Shown here: in pieces, positions 36,408-46,960 of the stretch | Layout of the letters: every line of letters starts with the position of its first letter | How positions within the stretch are numbered: position 1 is the first letter of the stretch | NCBI GenBank assembly: GCA_029216955.1 | Contig: JANAVB010044018.1 | Coordinates: 225,172 to 289,171 of the forward strand | Direction: 5' to 3' | From: Iris pallida | Taxonomy: Eukaryota; Streptophyta; Magnoliopsida; Asparagales; Iridaceae | Length of the DNA: 64,000 nt | Notes under the pieces: model-generated | Databases searched by the model: none | The model's input: only the letters and a program-made list of their open reading frames with translations | Told to the model about the DNA's origin: nothing | Translations under genes and position numbers: made by a program

Positions 36408-39378
36408 TGTAACGCCCTAGTCCCAACATACGCAGGACAAGGAATACGTGTATGCTAGCTGTATGTATATACAGGCTACTCCAATATATATTAAACTTAC
36501 AAATACATACATCTGCTACATTATATGAACTCTAGCTCATATTAATATTCCATGTTCACACACAATAACTACATTTCATCCACAATGACAAATAAAACAG
36601 ATAACTAATCAAATGCCTCATCTGAAATATAAAATGAAATATCTGTCGGGTGGAGACAAATTCACTACCGAGCGACTGAATAAACTCAATTGAAATAGAT
36701 GAGATGAAGAACAAAAGCTACATAAGTCCATCAAATAAAAAGAAGAATCAAATAAACTCCAAAGGTGAGACCTCCTCGGCTATAAAGGATGAGTCTAATC
36801 AGGTACTGTACTCCTCATGATACTGCCCGACGTCTATATCTGGAGAGATCACCAGGTCCTTAAAAGGAAATAACAAGATACAGAAAAAACATGCTACAAT
36901 AATTGAAAATGTAAACAACAACTGGGCTTCCTAACCATGTGAAAATACACTTTGAAGACAATGTTCCATGCATGGGCTCCTAAAAAATATAGACACGGCA
37001 CATTAGCGTTTCAACCGAGGCACTAGTTGCATCTAGAGAAAAATAAATGTTCGGTACACTAGCTCTCGGGTGAGTCACTAATGGCATCTGGAGGAAAGTA
37101 AATCGACTGAGTCTACTAGCGACGACTAGAGAAAAATAACTAAATAGAAGCCCCTATCCTATGCCTAATAGCTGTCTTCTTCCTTTCCATGCTCTGCTCG
37201 TGCTGTATGCACATCATGATATTTCTAATAACTGCTAAGTCCTCTAGACATGCGTATCTCTTAGCAGTTACAATCTATCGCACGACCTGTACCTACCGCT
37301 GGCCAGTCGATACGCATGTCCAAAATCTATATAAGACTCAAAACTTGTGGTACACAAGTGTCAGGGCCAATAAAGACATAAAGGTACTTCATACATATGA
37401 GTTAGTCTCTTAATTCTTGGTCAATATGCACAAAATAAATAAAAGTAACAAAAAAATGACTAACATAGTCGCTTGTACCTAACTGTAACTTAGACGCATA
37501 GTTTAAACTAAGACAACAAAACAAAAGAAAATAAATTAGTAAACATGCTTAAATAAATACACACAATCTGAAATCTTAGCAAGGTATACTTGTGTGGTAG
37601 ATGACGTTCAGTAGAAATCAACAAGTCATGAGAAACTATAAAGATGGAACTTCGCCAAACGTCTCCAGATGCAGAAACAAATATCACCAAAATTTTTGGA
37701 ATAAAATAAATGTCTAAGATCGCCTACCCATAAGTCCAATTTTGGACACAAGGGCAAAATTATAATTTTGGGTCAAAACGATGTCCACCGTTAAACCCGA
37801 TTTGCATCAAAAAATGCGCAATATCCTATGATCTCTAAAGTCATTAAACAATATGTCTACGGGTCTGATTTTTCGATACAAAATCAAAGGTATGTCCAAT
37901 TTTGGATTCCGATAAGCCATGCACAAAATTGTCCTTTGAATCAGATCGTGCGCCCACCAAAATAACGATCCGGTCAACTATCTCAGAATCGGACCAAACT
38001 TGGCTCACACGACAAAAAAAAGATACGAGTCCAATGGTACAAATTTCGTCTCGATGTGATGAACATACACGAAGTAATTGAAAATTTTGGAAAATGGTCG
38101 ATACACCGTTCTTCGACGGATACACGTCAAATTTGTGGCACACACGTAACCAATTCAAATTTCGTCAAAGGCCACACGTCCACAAAGTCCATACATACCT
38201 TTCTATTCCTTCGGTTTGTGACCAAGTCGCCTTGTCTGTCGGGACGGACTCCGTATCAAGGGTATTTTATTTCTTTGAAAACTATTTTTATGTCATTTTG
38301 GAAATGGTTTAAAATAGTAAATATTAATCTATAATAAAAACTAAAAATATAGTTTTGTTCGTGGTTAGGTTTTATAAATTCCAGTTCGAACTTATTTTTT
38401 AGTTCCTCACTCTACAACCAAGAAAACGGCTTCCAAAATAGGTTCAAATTTTTTTTTGTTCGTTTATATATCTCTATTTCTTTGATTTTTCTTTATTTTT
38501 TAAGAATTTTCATGATCAATATAGGACAAACAAAGACAATCCATTTAAAGATTTTGTAGTGGGTCAACCTAACTATGTGTAAAAATTTACGGATCAAAGA
38601 TTTATTGAATGGTGAAGGAGATATCGTACCAGAATTTAACTTGTCTCTCCTTCAACTACTACTATTGATGCGGCTATTATTTTTGTGTCCGCGGTGTGGT
38701 GTCGATGGCTCCAACGGCTGCACCTATGACACAGTCACCCATGTCCGATTAGAGATGTTGGAGAAGGTGTAGGCTCCAACGGCTGTACCTATATATCCTA
38801 GTATGCCATAAACATAAAATATAAAAAATAATTTAAATAAACTATTATAATTAGTAACAATATATTTATATATAGAAAGAAATATTTTTGTACATATCAT
38901 ATAACAAACTATAAATATTTACATATATAACCTAAATAATCCTAGAAATAATACCTAAAAATAAGAAATTTTTTGTAAATATATGTAACCAAGAAAAAAA
39001 TTCTATTATGCTTATGTTTTCGAAATATTTACTTATTGAAAGAATAATTGCTTATAAATACAACTTTATAATTAAAACATTAAATAATTTTTTATAATTT
39101 ACCTTATATAATTAAAGAATATATAATAATCTATATATTCAATGCATAAATATCATCATACAAATACTAATGAAATTTTAGGGGTACAACTAACTGGCTA
39201 GTCCTGGCACACGACTGCACTAGCCATGTCATATTTCATAGTCATCCTACATAACAAAACTTAACCATGACTACGACTACATTTATAAACAATATTATTT
39301 TAAAATAATAAAAAAGTCAAAATTATTATTTAATAAAAATATATTAAAAAAACTTCTTTGAAAAATTGGGGGTTTACA
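36408..39378 (-). mobile_element. Family-A solo LTR, copy 3
   Basis: It starts TGTAACGCCC and ends GGGGGTTTACA, with exact TSD CTAGA on both sides (36403-36407, 39379-39383). Copy A of element C has the uninterrupted site near 16522. Its first 600 bases match copies 2 and 4 (AGTCCCAA, GGCTACTCCAAT, CACCAGGTCCT blocks). It is 2971 bp and non-coding. Confidence 0.88.
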
Positions 39379-39525
39379 CTAGACTAATAGGTTAACTAAC
39401 ACAATTCCAATAAATTGGCTAACCACTAACCAATATAACTAACAAAATATTAATAAATAATTATTCATATATTTTATAATTATGAAATGATAAAAATATC
39501 CCTCCTTCGGATTTAGGCAGTTACA

Positions 39526-39983
39526 TATTCATATCTCCTTGGACTTGATAGTCGCATGACATGGTGTACGAGATTTATAATAGGACACAAACTATCATAC
39601 TTGACTGGCCATCGATATGTACGGGAGTATGTGACAGATAGAAGGTAACTGCTATGATTAGTATATTAGAGACTATAGTAGTTACGAACTGGAAATATTG
39701 TGTATACAACTTGGTCAGTCTATTAGGAATGGGGAGGACAATTACTAAGCGTATGAGCTACCTAAATTTGTAAATCATAGTCTCCAGAGGAGCTGTAGGA
39801 GTTTATGAATTTGATATTATGTTGTCCTTTGACGTTCTATAAGCGTTATATACAATTTACATATGATTACTTGAGAGTGTATGTAGTAGTCTCTAGCCTT
39901 CATGCTATGCCATATTTTTATTCAGCCTACCCCTATCCACGGGGTGAAAGTTGTTCTCAAATTTTGCACTTAGATGGTCAGAA
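39526..39983. other. Unassigned sequence left of the copia element
   Basis: It is AT-rich, with no reading frame or repeat terminus recognised. It would be the DNA into which element C and the copia element were inserted, or part of an older element. Confidence 0.4.
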
Positions 39984-40778
39984 TGTTGGAAAAGAAACGC
40001 GGAAACCTTTCCCCAAACCGGAGAGTACCTGCGAGAGGACCGAGCAATACAACGCACGAAACCAAAAACAATCACACAAAACAATCCACGTAGACACAGA
40101 GAATTTTTGACGTGGAAAACCCTTGCGGGAAAAAACCACGGGACGATCGGAGTCCAACCCTGAGAAGCCTCCACTAATGGAATAGAAGAATTACACCCTC
40201 TACAAACTCCTCCCGATCCAAATCGGATCCCCACAACACTCAGAAAACAAGAACAATGATTACAAGGCTACGAAGAGCGAGAACGACGAGTAGAGATTAC
40301 CCGAACACGATCTCCTTCGAATAGCGACCTTCAATCCTCCGTCTTCTTCTCCGAAGTTGCAATGACACTCTTGCCTCCTTCTCTTCTTTTTTCTTGTGTT
40401 ACGTTGCGTTATGAATTAGGGTTTGGAAATCCCAACTTAACTCCCCAATCCCGCAACCAACCTAGACCGTTGGATTAGATCCAGTGGTGAAAAGTCACCC
40501 TAAAATCTGCTTCAGCCCCCGACGACACAGAGTTCGGCCAGAACTCTGTGTCGGGCAAACAGCACTGGCCAACCACATTCTGGAATGGGGAGACAGAGTT
40601 CGGCCAGAACTCTGCCTGGGGCAGAGTTCGGCCCGAACTCGGCCTCCCTGCTTCCAGCAGCTTCCTGTAGCTCTATCAGCAGCCCCGCTTCCTCCCCGAG
40701 CTTCTTCGACACACGAACGACGCTCGTCGCACTCCGGGGTCTTCTCCACATAGGTTGGGAACCCCACCCACTCCAACA
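39984..40778 (-). repeat. 3' LTR of the copia element
   Basis: It begins TGTTGGAAAAG and ends CACTCCAACA, so the termini are TGTTGG/CCAACA inverted repeats. It carries three palindromes (40523-40640) 140-255 bases from its U3 end. Confidence 0.93.
40523..40640. promoter_or_regulatory. Three-palindrome cluster in the copia 3' LTR
   Basis: The first (40523-40553) has 13-base perfect arms CGACACAGAGTTC and GAACTCTGTGTCG around GGCCA. The second (40594-40614) has 8-base arms CAGAGTTC/GAACTCTG. The third (40624-40640) has arms GAGTTCGG/CCGAACTC around one C. A role as a transcription-factor site is inferred from the position in U3. Confidence 0.8.
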
Positions 40779-40793
40779 AATCTTCTTTTTCAT
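40779..40793 (-). promoter_or_regulatory. Polypurine tract of the copia element
   Basis: The minus strand reads ATGAAAAAGAAGATT directly before the 3' LTR. Confidence 0.75.
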
Positions 40794-40795
40794 AA

Positions 40796-43700
40796 CTATG
40801 GGGAGAATGTCGTCATCCCGACGATCTGCCTGCAGTACTCAAACTTCCCACTTGGTAGAATCTTCGTGAACATATCAGCTCCATTGTCATCTGCATGAAC
40901 CTTCTCAAGCTCCGCGTCCTTCTTCTCAACCACATCCCGTATCCAATGATATCGAGTCTCGATATGCTTGGACCGGCTATGAAACGTCTGATTCTTCACA
41001 AGGTGGATAGCACTCTGACTGTCGCAAAGCAAAGTATACTGCTCTTGCTTCAGTCCTATTTTCTGCAACAGCTTCTTCATCCACAGCAACTCCTTGTAAG
41101 CCTCCATCGCCGCAATGTACTCTGCCTCTGTCGTCGACAAGGCAACACACTTTTGCAACCGCGACTGCCACGACACTGCTCCTTCCGCAAACATCATCAC
41201 GTAGCCTGAAGTCGATCGCCTCGTATCTACATCTCCAGCCATATCAGCGTCGGTATACCCAACCAGCTTCAGCTCGTCACCACCAAAGGAAAGTCTCCAA
41301 CTAGCAGTGCCCTGAAGATATCGTAGAATCCACTTGACCGCACTCCAATGTACCCTTCCAGGATTTGAAAGATACCTGCTAACCGTACCAACTACATGAG
41401 CAATATCTGGCCTCGTACACACCATGGCATACATAAGGCTTCCCACAGCCGAGGCATATGGAACCCGCTCCATATCTTCCTTTTCATCCTCGGTAGATGG
41501 ACACTGCTCCTCAGTGAGCTTAAAGTGAGCCGCAAGAGGGGAACTCACTTTCTTCGACCCATCCATCCCGAAACGCTGAAGTACCCGGTGAATGTACTTC
41601 GTTTGGGACAAGTGTAGCAACTTGGACTCTCTCTCTCTCGACTGATCTCCATCCTAAGAATAGTCTTCACTGCGCCCAAATCCTTCATAGAGAAGGCCGC
41701 GCCCAGTTGGCGCTTCAGCTCCGCTATTCTAGTGGCATTCTGACCCACTAATAGCATATCATCAACATAGAGCAATAAAATGATGAAATCATCATCGGCA
41801 AAATATCTCACAAATACACAGCGGTCCGACGTCGTCCGTGCACAACCATGCTCCCCCATAAACGACTCGAACTTCCTGTACCACTGCCTCGGAGCCTGCT
41901 TCAGACCATACAAGCTCTTCCTCAACCGGCAGACCAAATGTGACTTGTCCTTCTCACAGAATCCCTCTGGCTGCTCCATGTACAACTCCTCCTCAAGATC
42001 ACCGTGGAGGAATGCCGTCTTCACGTCCATCTGCTCGACCTCCAAGTCGAGACTGGCTGCTAATGCTAGCACCACCCGAATAGACGAATGCTTGACGACA
42101 GACGAAAAGATCTCATCATAATCCACACCTTTCCGCTGACCGTAGCCTTTGACTACCAGCCTCGCTTTGTATCGAGGGCGAGTAGCTTCATCCGTCTGCT
42201 TCACTCTGAACACCCATCGATTCTTCAAAGCCTTCTTGCCTTTTGGCAACCGCACCAGATCATAAGTGGAATTAGTGTGCAAGGAACTCATCTCCTCCTA
42301 CATAGCCTCCATCCACTCCTGCCTGTGTTCGTCTTCCATAACCTCTGCAAAACTTTCGGGCTCTCCCTCGTCAGTCAATAGCACATACTCATCCGGTGAG
42401 TATCTCGTAGATGGTCGACGATCTCTGTCGCTCCTTCTCAGTGGAGCCACTGGTGCTGGCTGTATACCGACAGCCTCCTCCCCTTCAGGAACTGCCTCCC
42501 CGGCATGCTCATCCTCCTGAGGGACACCCTGACCACCATCAGCAGGCTGATGATCAAGGTTGGGAGCTACTCCATGTACTGGCTCCCCCATAACTGGATC
42601 CTCTGCGATGTCCTCTGGAAACTGCTCGAAGCGAAATGACTCTAACTCAGGCAATTCCTCAGCCTCAGAAGGCGTCTCAGAATCCTGAGTGTTGGTCATG
42701 GTCTGATCCTCGACGAACACTACGTCCCTGCTTTTGTAGAGCTTTCCTTCCACTGGGTCGTAGAGTCTATAGCCAAACTCATCCCGACCGTAGCCGACAA
42801 AGACGCATCGCCTCGTCTTCGGCTCAAATTTGGTCCTCTCGTCCTTCGATACATGCACGAAGCCTTACAACCAAACGCCTGCAGGTGATTGTATGACGGC
42901 TCTTTGCCGTACCATACTTTGTCAGGCATATCACCCTGCAAAGGAGCACTAGGAGACAAATTAATAACATAAGCAGCTGTGAAAGAGCCTCACCCCAATA
43001 ACTGCCCGGCAAGTTTACTTCTGACAGCAAACACCGCACCCTCTCCATCAGTGTCCTGTTCATGCGCTCTGCTACACCATTGAGCTGAGGTATCTTTGGC
43101 GGAGTCTTCTGGTGTCGTATCCCCTGCTCTCTGTAATACGCATCAAAGGGACCGATGTATTCGCCGCCATTGTCGGACCTGAACACATAACAACTTCTTG
43201 CCCATCTTCCTTTCAACAGAGGCCTGAAACTCCTTGAAAGTAGGCAGCACCTGATCCTTGGTCTTTAAGGCATAGACCCAAACCTTCCTGGAACAGTCAT
43301 CAATAAAGGTTACAAAGTAAGAAGCACCACCAAGAGATTTTACCTTCATAGGACCGCAGACATCCGAGTGAATCAACTCGAGCAACGCCGGCTTCCTCGA
43401 ACTTGGGTGACTTTGGAAAGACACCCTATTTTGCTTCCCAGCTAAGCAGTACGTGTACTTCTCCAACTTTGTAGACTTGAGCCCCGTAATCACCTTCCTG
43501 TTCACCAAGTAGCTCATCCCCTTCTCGCTGATATGGCCGAGCCGCCTGTGCCACAACTCGGTAGACGCTATCACTGACTGCGTTCACCTCCTGTGCCCCC
43601 TGTGCAGCTCCCCTCCATATAGTAGAGACCAGACTTCTTGCTTCCTCTGGCAATCACCATCGAACCCCTGGAAAGCTTCCACTGACTATTCCCGAAGAGA

Positions 43701-43942
43701 CTGAAGAATCCCTCGTCATCCAACCTTCCAACCGACACCAGGTTGAAACGGATATCAGGGACATGACGAACATCTTTGAGAACAAAACCGCACCCGTCTT
43801 TATTCTCAAATGCACATCTCCAACGGCAACCGCCTTCGACACATCTCCGTTGCCCATCTTCAACACGCCACAGTCGTCTTGTCGTGTAAGTGACAAATAG
43901 TACCCTGTTGTGAGATACATGTACTGAAGCTCCTGAGTCCAC
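40796..43942 (-). pseudogene. pol: Copia pol remnant (PR-INT-RT-RNase H)
   Basis: Protease shows VDSGASVHVS (about 43940). Integrase has a zinc-binding region starting WHRRLGHISEKGM; its C-x2-C pair has lost one Cys (YTYCLAGKQ). Core residues are in SDVCGP, DNGGEYIGP and NGVAERMNRT, so D, D, E remain. RT (about 42290-41545) has KARLVVKGYGQ, VKTAFLHGDLEEELYMEQP, SLYGLKQAPRQWY and the intact YVDDM. RNase H (41620-40796) shows YTDADMAGD, STTEAEYIAAMEA and CDSQSAIHL. Breaks are a frameshift at the protease start, frame changes near 43200, 42830 and 41580, and an amber codon near 42300. The key catalytic residues still look intact. Confidence 0.9.
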
Positions 43943-44827
43943 CAGCCAAAATTGTCATCGCAGGCGAGGTTAGTAATGACCTCATCACCTACGATGATCA
44001 CATCGCCTCCATACATCGAGGCCGCCGCTGTAGTGTTCTCTTCTTGCTTCCCCTTGTCGTCCTTCTTCTCTCTCTTCCAAGCGAAACAATTTCGCTTCAT
44101 ATGGCCCTTCTTACCATAATAGTAACACTCTGAGTCCTCGTAACGACCCTTGGACTTCCCACTGCTCTTGTCTCTGCCACCACCTGGACCCCTGCTTTTG
44201 CCCCTTCCGCGGCTCTCTGAAACAAGTGCCTCTGAGTGGTGGGATGTGGATGAAGTGCCCTGAGAACGTCTCCGTATCTCTTCATTCAGCACCCCGCTCT
44301 TGGCAAACTCCAGACTGACCATGCCCTCTGGAGCAGAAGCGATCATAGATACTCGTACGGTCTCCCACGAGTCTGGCAATGTACACAGCAGCCACAGTCC
44401 CTGAACTTCGTAGTCGAACTTGACTCCCATAGAAGATAGCTGGTCAACCACGCCCTGGAACTCACTCAAGTGATCCGAAATAGATGCCCCATCCTTGTAT
44501 CGCAGACCCATCATCGTTCGGATCAGGAACAATTTGTTTACCCCGGTCTTCTTCGTATACAAGGATTCCAGCTTATCCTACAACGTCTTCGCGTGCTCAA
44601 TATTGGCAACGTGGTTGTACACGTTCTCGTCCACAAACTGTCGTATGTACCCACACACTTGTATGTGCTCGAATGTCTAGTCCTCCTCGGATTTATCACT
44701 GGGACTTCTCGGATGCAAACACGGGTAGATGCAGCTTCTTGACAAACAGCAAATCTTTCATCTTGCTCCGCCAATAGTGATAGTTTGTGCCGTTCAGGTT
44801 CACCATGCGCACCGGCTTCGCGTCCAT
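43935..44827 (-). pseudogene. gag: Copia gag remnant
   Basis: The start Met is at 44827, 53 bases inside the primer site, followed by LNGTNYHYWRSKMKDLL, the usual N-terminal motif of plant copia gag. An amber codon lies near 44578 and at least one frame change precedes it. The UBN2-type core follows (GLRYKDGASISDHLSEF, LWLLCTLPDSWETV). A zinc knuckle near 44130-44090 reads CYYYGKKGHMKRNC; the second Cys is Tyr, which should abolish zinc binding. Gag runs into the protease through a frameshift near 43940. Confidence 0.88.
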
Positions 44828-44879
44828 CTCTCCTCTCTGGTTTCTGTCAACTCCTGACACCCTTCTGAATTCCAGAACC

Positions 44880-44893
44880 TGGCTCTGATACCA
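44880..44893 (-). promoter_or_regulatory. Primer-binding site (initiator Met tRNA)
   Basis: The minus strand reads TGGTATCAGAGCCA three bases inside the 5' LTR, a 14-base match of the type used by most plant copia elements. Confidence 0.93.
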
Positions 44894-44896
44894 CTC

Positions 44897-45690
44897 TGTT
44901 GGGAAAGAAACGCAAAAACCTTTCTCCAAATCGGAGAGTACCTGCGAGAGGACCGAGCAATACAACGCACGAACCCAAAAACAATCACACAAAATAATCT
45001 ACGCAGACACAGAGAATTTTTGACGTGGAAAACCCTTGCGGGAAAAAACCACGGGACGATCGGAGTCCAACCCTGAGAAGCCTCCACTAATGGAATAGAA
45101 GAATTACACCCTCTACAAACTCCTCCCGATCCAAATCGGATCCCCACAACACTCAGAAACAAGAACAATGATTACAAGGCTACGAAGAGCGAGAACGACG
45201 AGTAGAGATTACCCGAACACGATCTCCTTCGAATAGCGACCTTCAATCCTCCGTCTTCTTCTCCGAAGTTGCAATGGCACTCTTGCCTCCTTCTCTTCTT
45301 TTTTCTTGTGTTACGTTGCGTTATGAATTAGGGTTTGGAAATCCCAACTTAACTCCCCAATCCCGCAACTAACCTGGACCGTTGGATTAGATCCAGTGGT
45401 GAAAAGTCACCCTAAAATCCGCTTCAGCCCCCGACGACACAGAGTTCGGCCAGAACTCTGTGTCGGGCAAACAACACTGGCCGACCACATTCTGGAATGG
45501 GGAGGCAGAGTTCGGCCAGAACTCTGCCTGGGGCAGAGTTCGGCCCGAACTCGGCCCCCCTACTTCCAGCAGCTCCCTGTAGCTCTATCAGCAGCCCCGC
45601 TTCCTCCCCGAGCTTCTTCGACACACGAACGGCGCTCGTCGCACTCCGGGGTCTTCTCCACATAGGTTGGGAACCCCACCCACTCCAATA
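44897..45690 (-). repeat. 5' LTR of the copia element
   Basis: It begins TGTTGGGAAAG and ends CACTCCAATA. It matches the 3' LTR along its whole length. Confidence 0.93.
45435..45552. promoter_or_regulatory. Three-palindrome cluster in the copia 5' LTR
   Basis: Palindromes at 45435-45465, 45506-45526 and 45536-45552 have the same arms as in the 3' LTR. No arm base is changed, although nearby bases differ between the LTRs. Confidence 0.8.
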
Positions 45691-46088
45691 AGAAATACCC
45701 TTGCATATTTATCTATTTTACTTTATATTAGCATGTTGTTTGTATCTTATTACGTTCCAATAAGGACATAGTTTTCTTCCAGGTTTCTGCGAGCAGAAGT
45801 ATCATGAGGAATACTTCCATAGATCAGATTTTTTTCTTAGTAGATGAGGTGGTCTCACCTTTTGAGTTCCCTTGATTACTTGACAGATGGATTATTTATT
45901 TTTTTATTTCCTTTTATCTCATTGTGGTTTGGAATATTTTCTGCTTTAACTTTATTATAGTAGTTTGGTAGTGGATTTATCTCCACTTGACTATCGGTAC
46001 TACTGGATTATTTGCTTCTGCATTTATATTTCATTGCTGCCTCTAGCATAGTTATTTTACTTTATTCTATGGATGAGATCTGGTATCA
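45691..46088. other. Unassigned sequence right of the copia element
   Basis: It is AT-rich and continues the DNA seen at 39526-39983 across the copia insertion. No gene or element terminus was recognised. Confidence 0.4.
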
Positions 46089-46590
46089 CACAACAAAATT
46101 ATACTAATTAGCGACGGAAGTATACGTCGCTAAATCTAACATATTTGTCGCTATTTAGTAATACCGACGGACTACCGATAAAAATGGTACATCGTTAGAA
46201 TTATTGTCGCTAAGAAAAATCTGTCAGCAATCCGCTGCTACAGCGAAAACTTACTGACGGATTTGGTGATAACAATGCAGCGATTGATTAACAATGAATT
46301 ATTTTCGTCAGAAAATGTTGCGACAGCTTTGCGACGATTAGGAATAGAGTTTTGTTAGCCCATAATTACAAATTTTCCAGAAGGTTACCGACAAAATTTT
46401 TTCGACAGTAAGGTGTCTGATACGCTTTTGGGTATCAGACAACACGTTGCCGACGAAAATTTTCGTCGGTAGTGCATCGGTGCGCAGTAGAAATCCATTG
46501 GGAGCTGTCGCTAGTACGTCGGTGACCTACATCCGTCAGTAATCAGTCGTTGGTCCATCGTTGAGCTTATCATTATTGCCAAAACAAATT
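46089..46590 (+). mobile_element. CACTA-type terminus with subterminal repeats
   Basis: CACAACAAAATTATACTAA resembles the CACTACAAAAA end of CACTA (En/Spm) elements. For the next 480 bases there are more than ten copies of a GCGACGG/TCGTCGG-type motif in both orientations, as in subterminal transposase-binding arrays. It includes a perfect 20-bp palindrome at 46450-46469 (half CCGACGAAAA) and a hairpin at 46414-46441 (arms TGTCTGATAC/GTATCAGACA). The other terminus was not found. Confidence 0.6.
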
Positions 46591-46606
46591 GTTCCTGCTA
46601 TGCTCA

Positions 46607-46701
<95 letters not shown>

Positions 46702-46777
46702 TATTTAAAAATATATATATATGTTTAAACATATATATATATATATTTATTTTTTTTAATTTTTTTTTATATATATA

Positions 46778-46828
<51 letters not shown>

Positions 46829-46866
46829 TATATATATATAATATATATATAAATATTATAATAATA

Positions 46867-46949
<83 letters not shown>

Positions 46950-46960
46950 TATATATAGAA
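46607..46960. repeat. Large impure (AT)n array
   Basis: About 350 bases of AT repeats are interrupted by short T- or A-rich stretches. It directly abuts the 3' end of a minus-strand LINE-like sequence, so part of it may have grown from that tail. Confidence 0.9.

Larger units (their letters stand above)
9512..39525 (-). mobile_element. Element C: giant nested LTR element (visible part)
   Basis: Two copies of the same LTR (copy A ending 16661, copy B ending 39525) face the same way and flank an internal region. Both right ends are GTTACA. To the right of copy A lies a minus-strand polypurine tract, so copy A is the 3' LTR and copy B the 5' LTR of a minus-strand element. Apart from later insertions the internal region is about 2 kb, and it keeps only a scrap of gag. 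The far-left end lies outside the window. The boundary between copy B and the internal region was not pinned down. It resembles a deleted Tekay/Del-type gypsy element. Confidence 0.65.
26600..39525 (-). repeat. Element C 5' LTR (copy B), interrupted
   Basis: Native parts are about 26600-28783, 34847-36407 and 39379-39525; the rest is later insertions. A segment near 26935 (TCCAGTCAGGATTGGAGTGA) is the complement of a conserved block near 55645 in the family-D-like LTR. In related LTRs this block lies about 330-420 bases from the LTR end, so the left end is placed near 26540-26600 by analogy only. The right end is GCAGTTACA at 39525. Confidence 0.55.
39984..45690 (-). mobile_element. Ty1/copia retrotransposon, full length, Tork/Tnt1-like
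   Basis: Two LTRs of 795 and 794 bp bound a 4.1-kb interior with a 14-base initiator-Met primer site and a polypurine tract, all in correct minus-strand positions. AGAA flanks both ends (39980-39983, 45691-45694); an exact 5-bp TSD is not seen. The order gag, protease, integrase, RT, RNase H defines Ty1/copia. By eye about 20 differences, mostly C/T or G/A, separate the LTRs, so insertion is fairly recent compared with the chromovirus. Coding is broken, so it could move only with outside help. Confidence 0.93.

Noticed and set aside
38056..38334. Overlapping 90-100 residue frames on both strands in family-A copy 3
   Set aside because: They lie within a solo LTR, overlap antiparallel, and show no domain.
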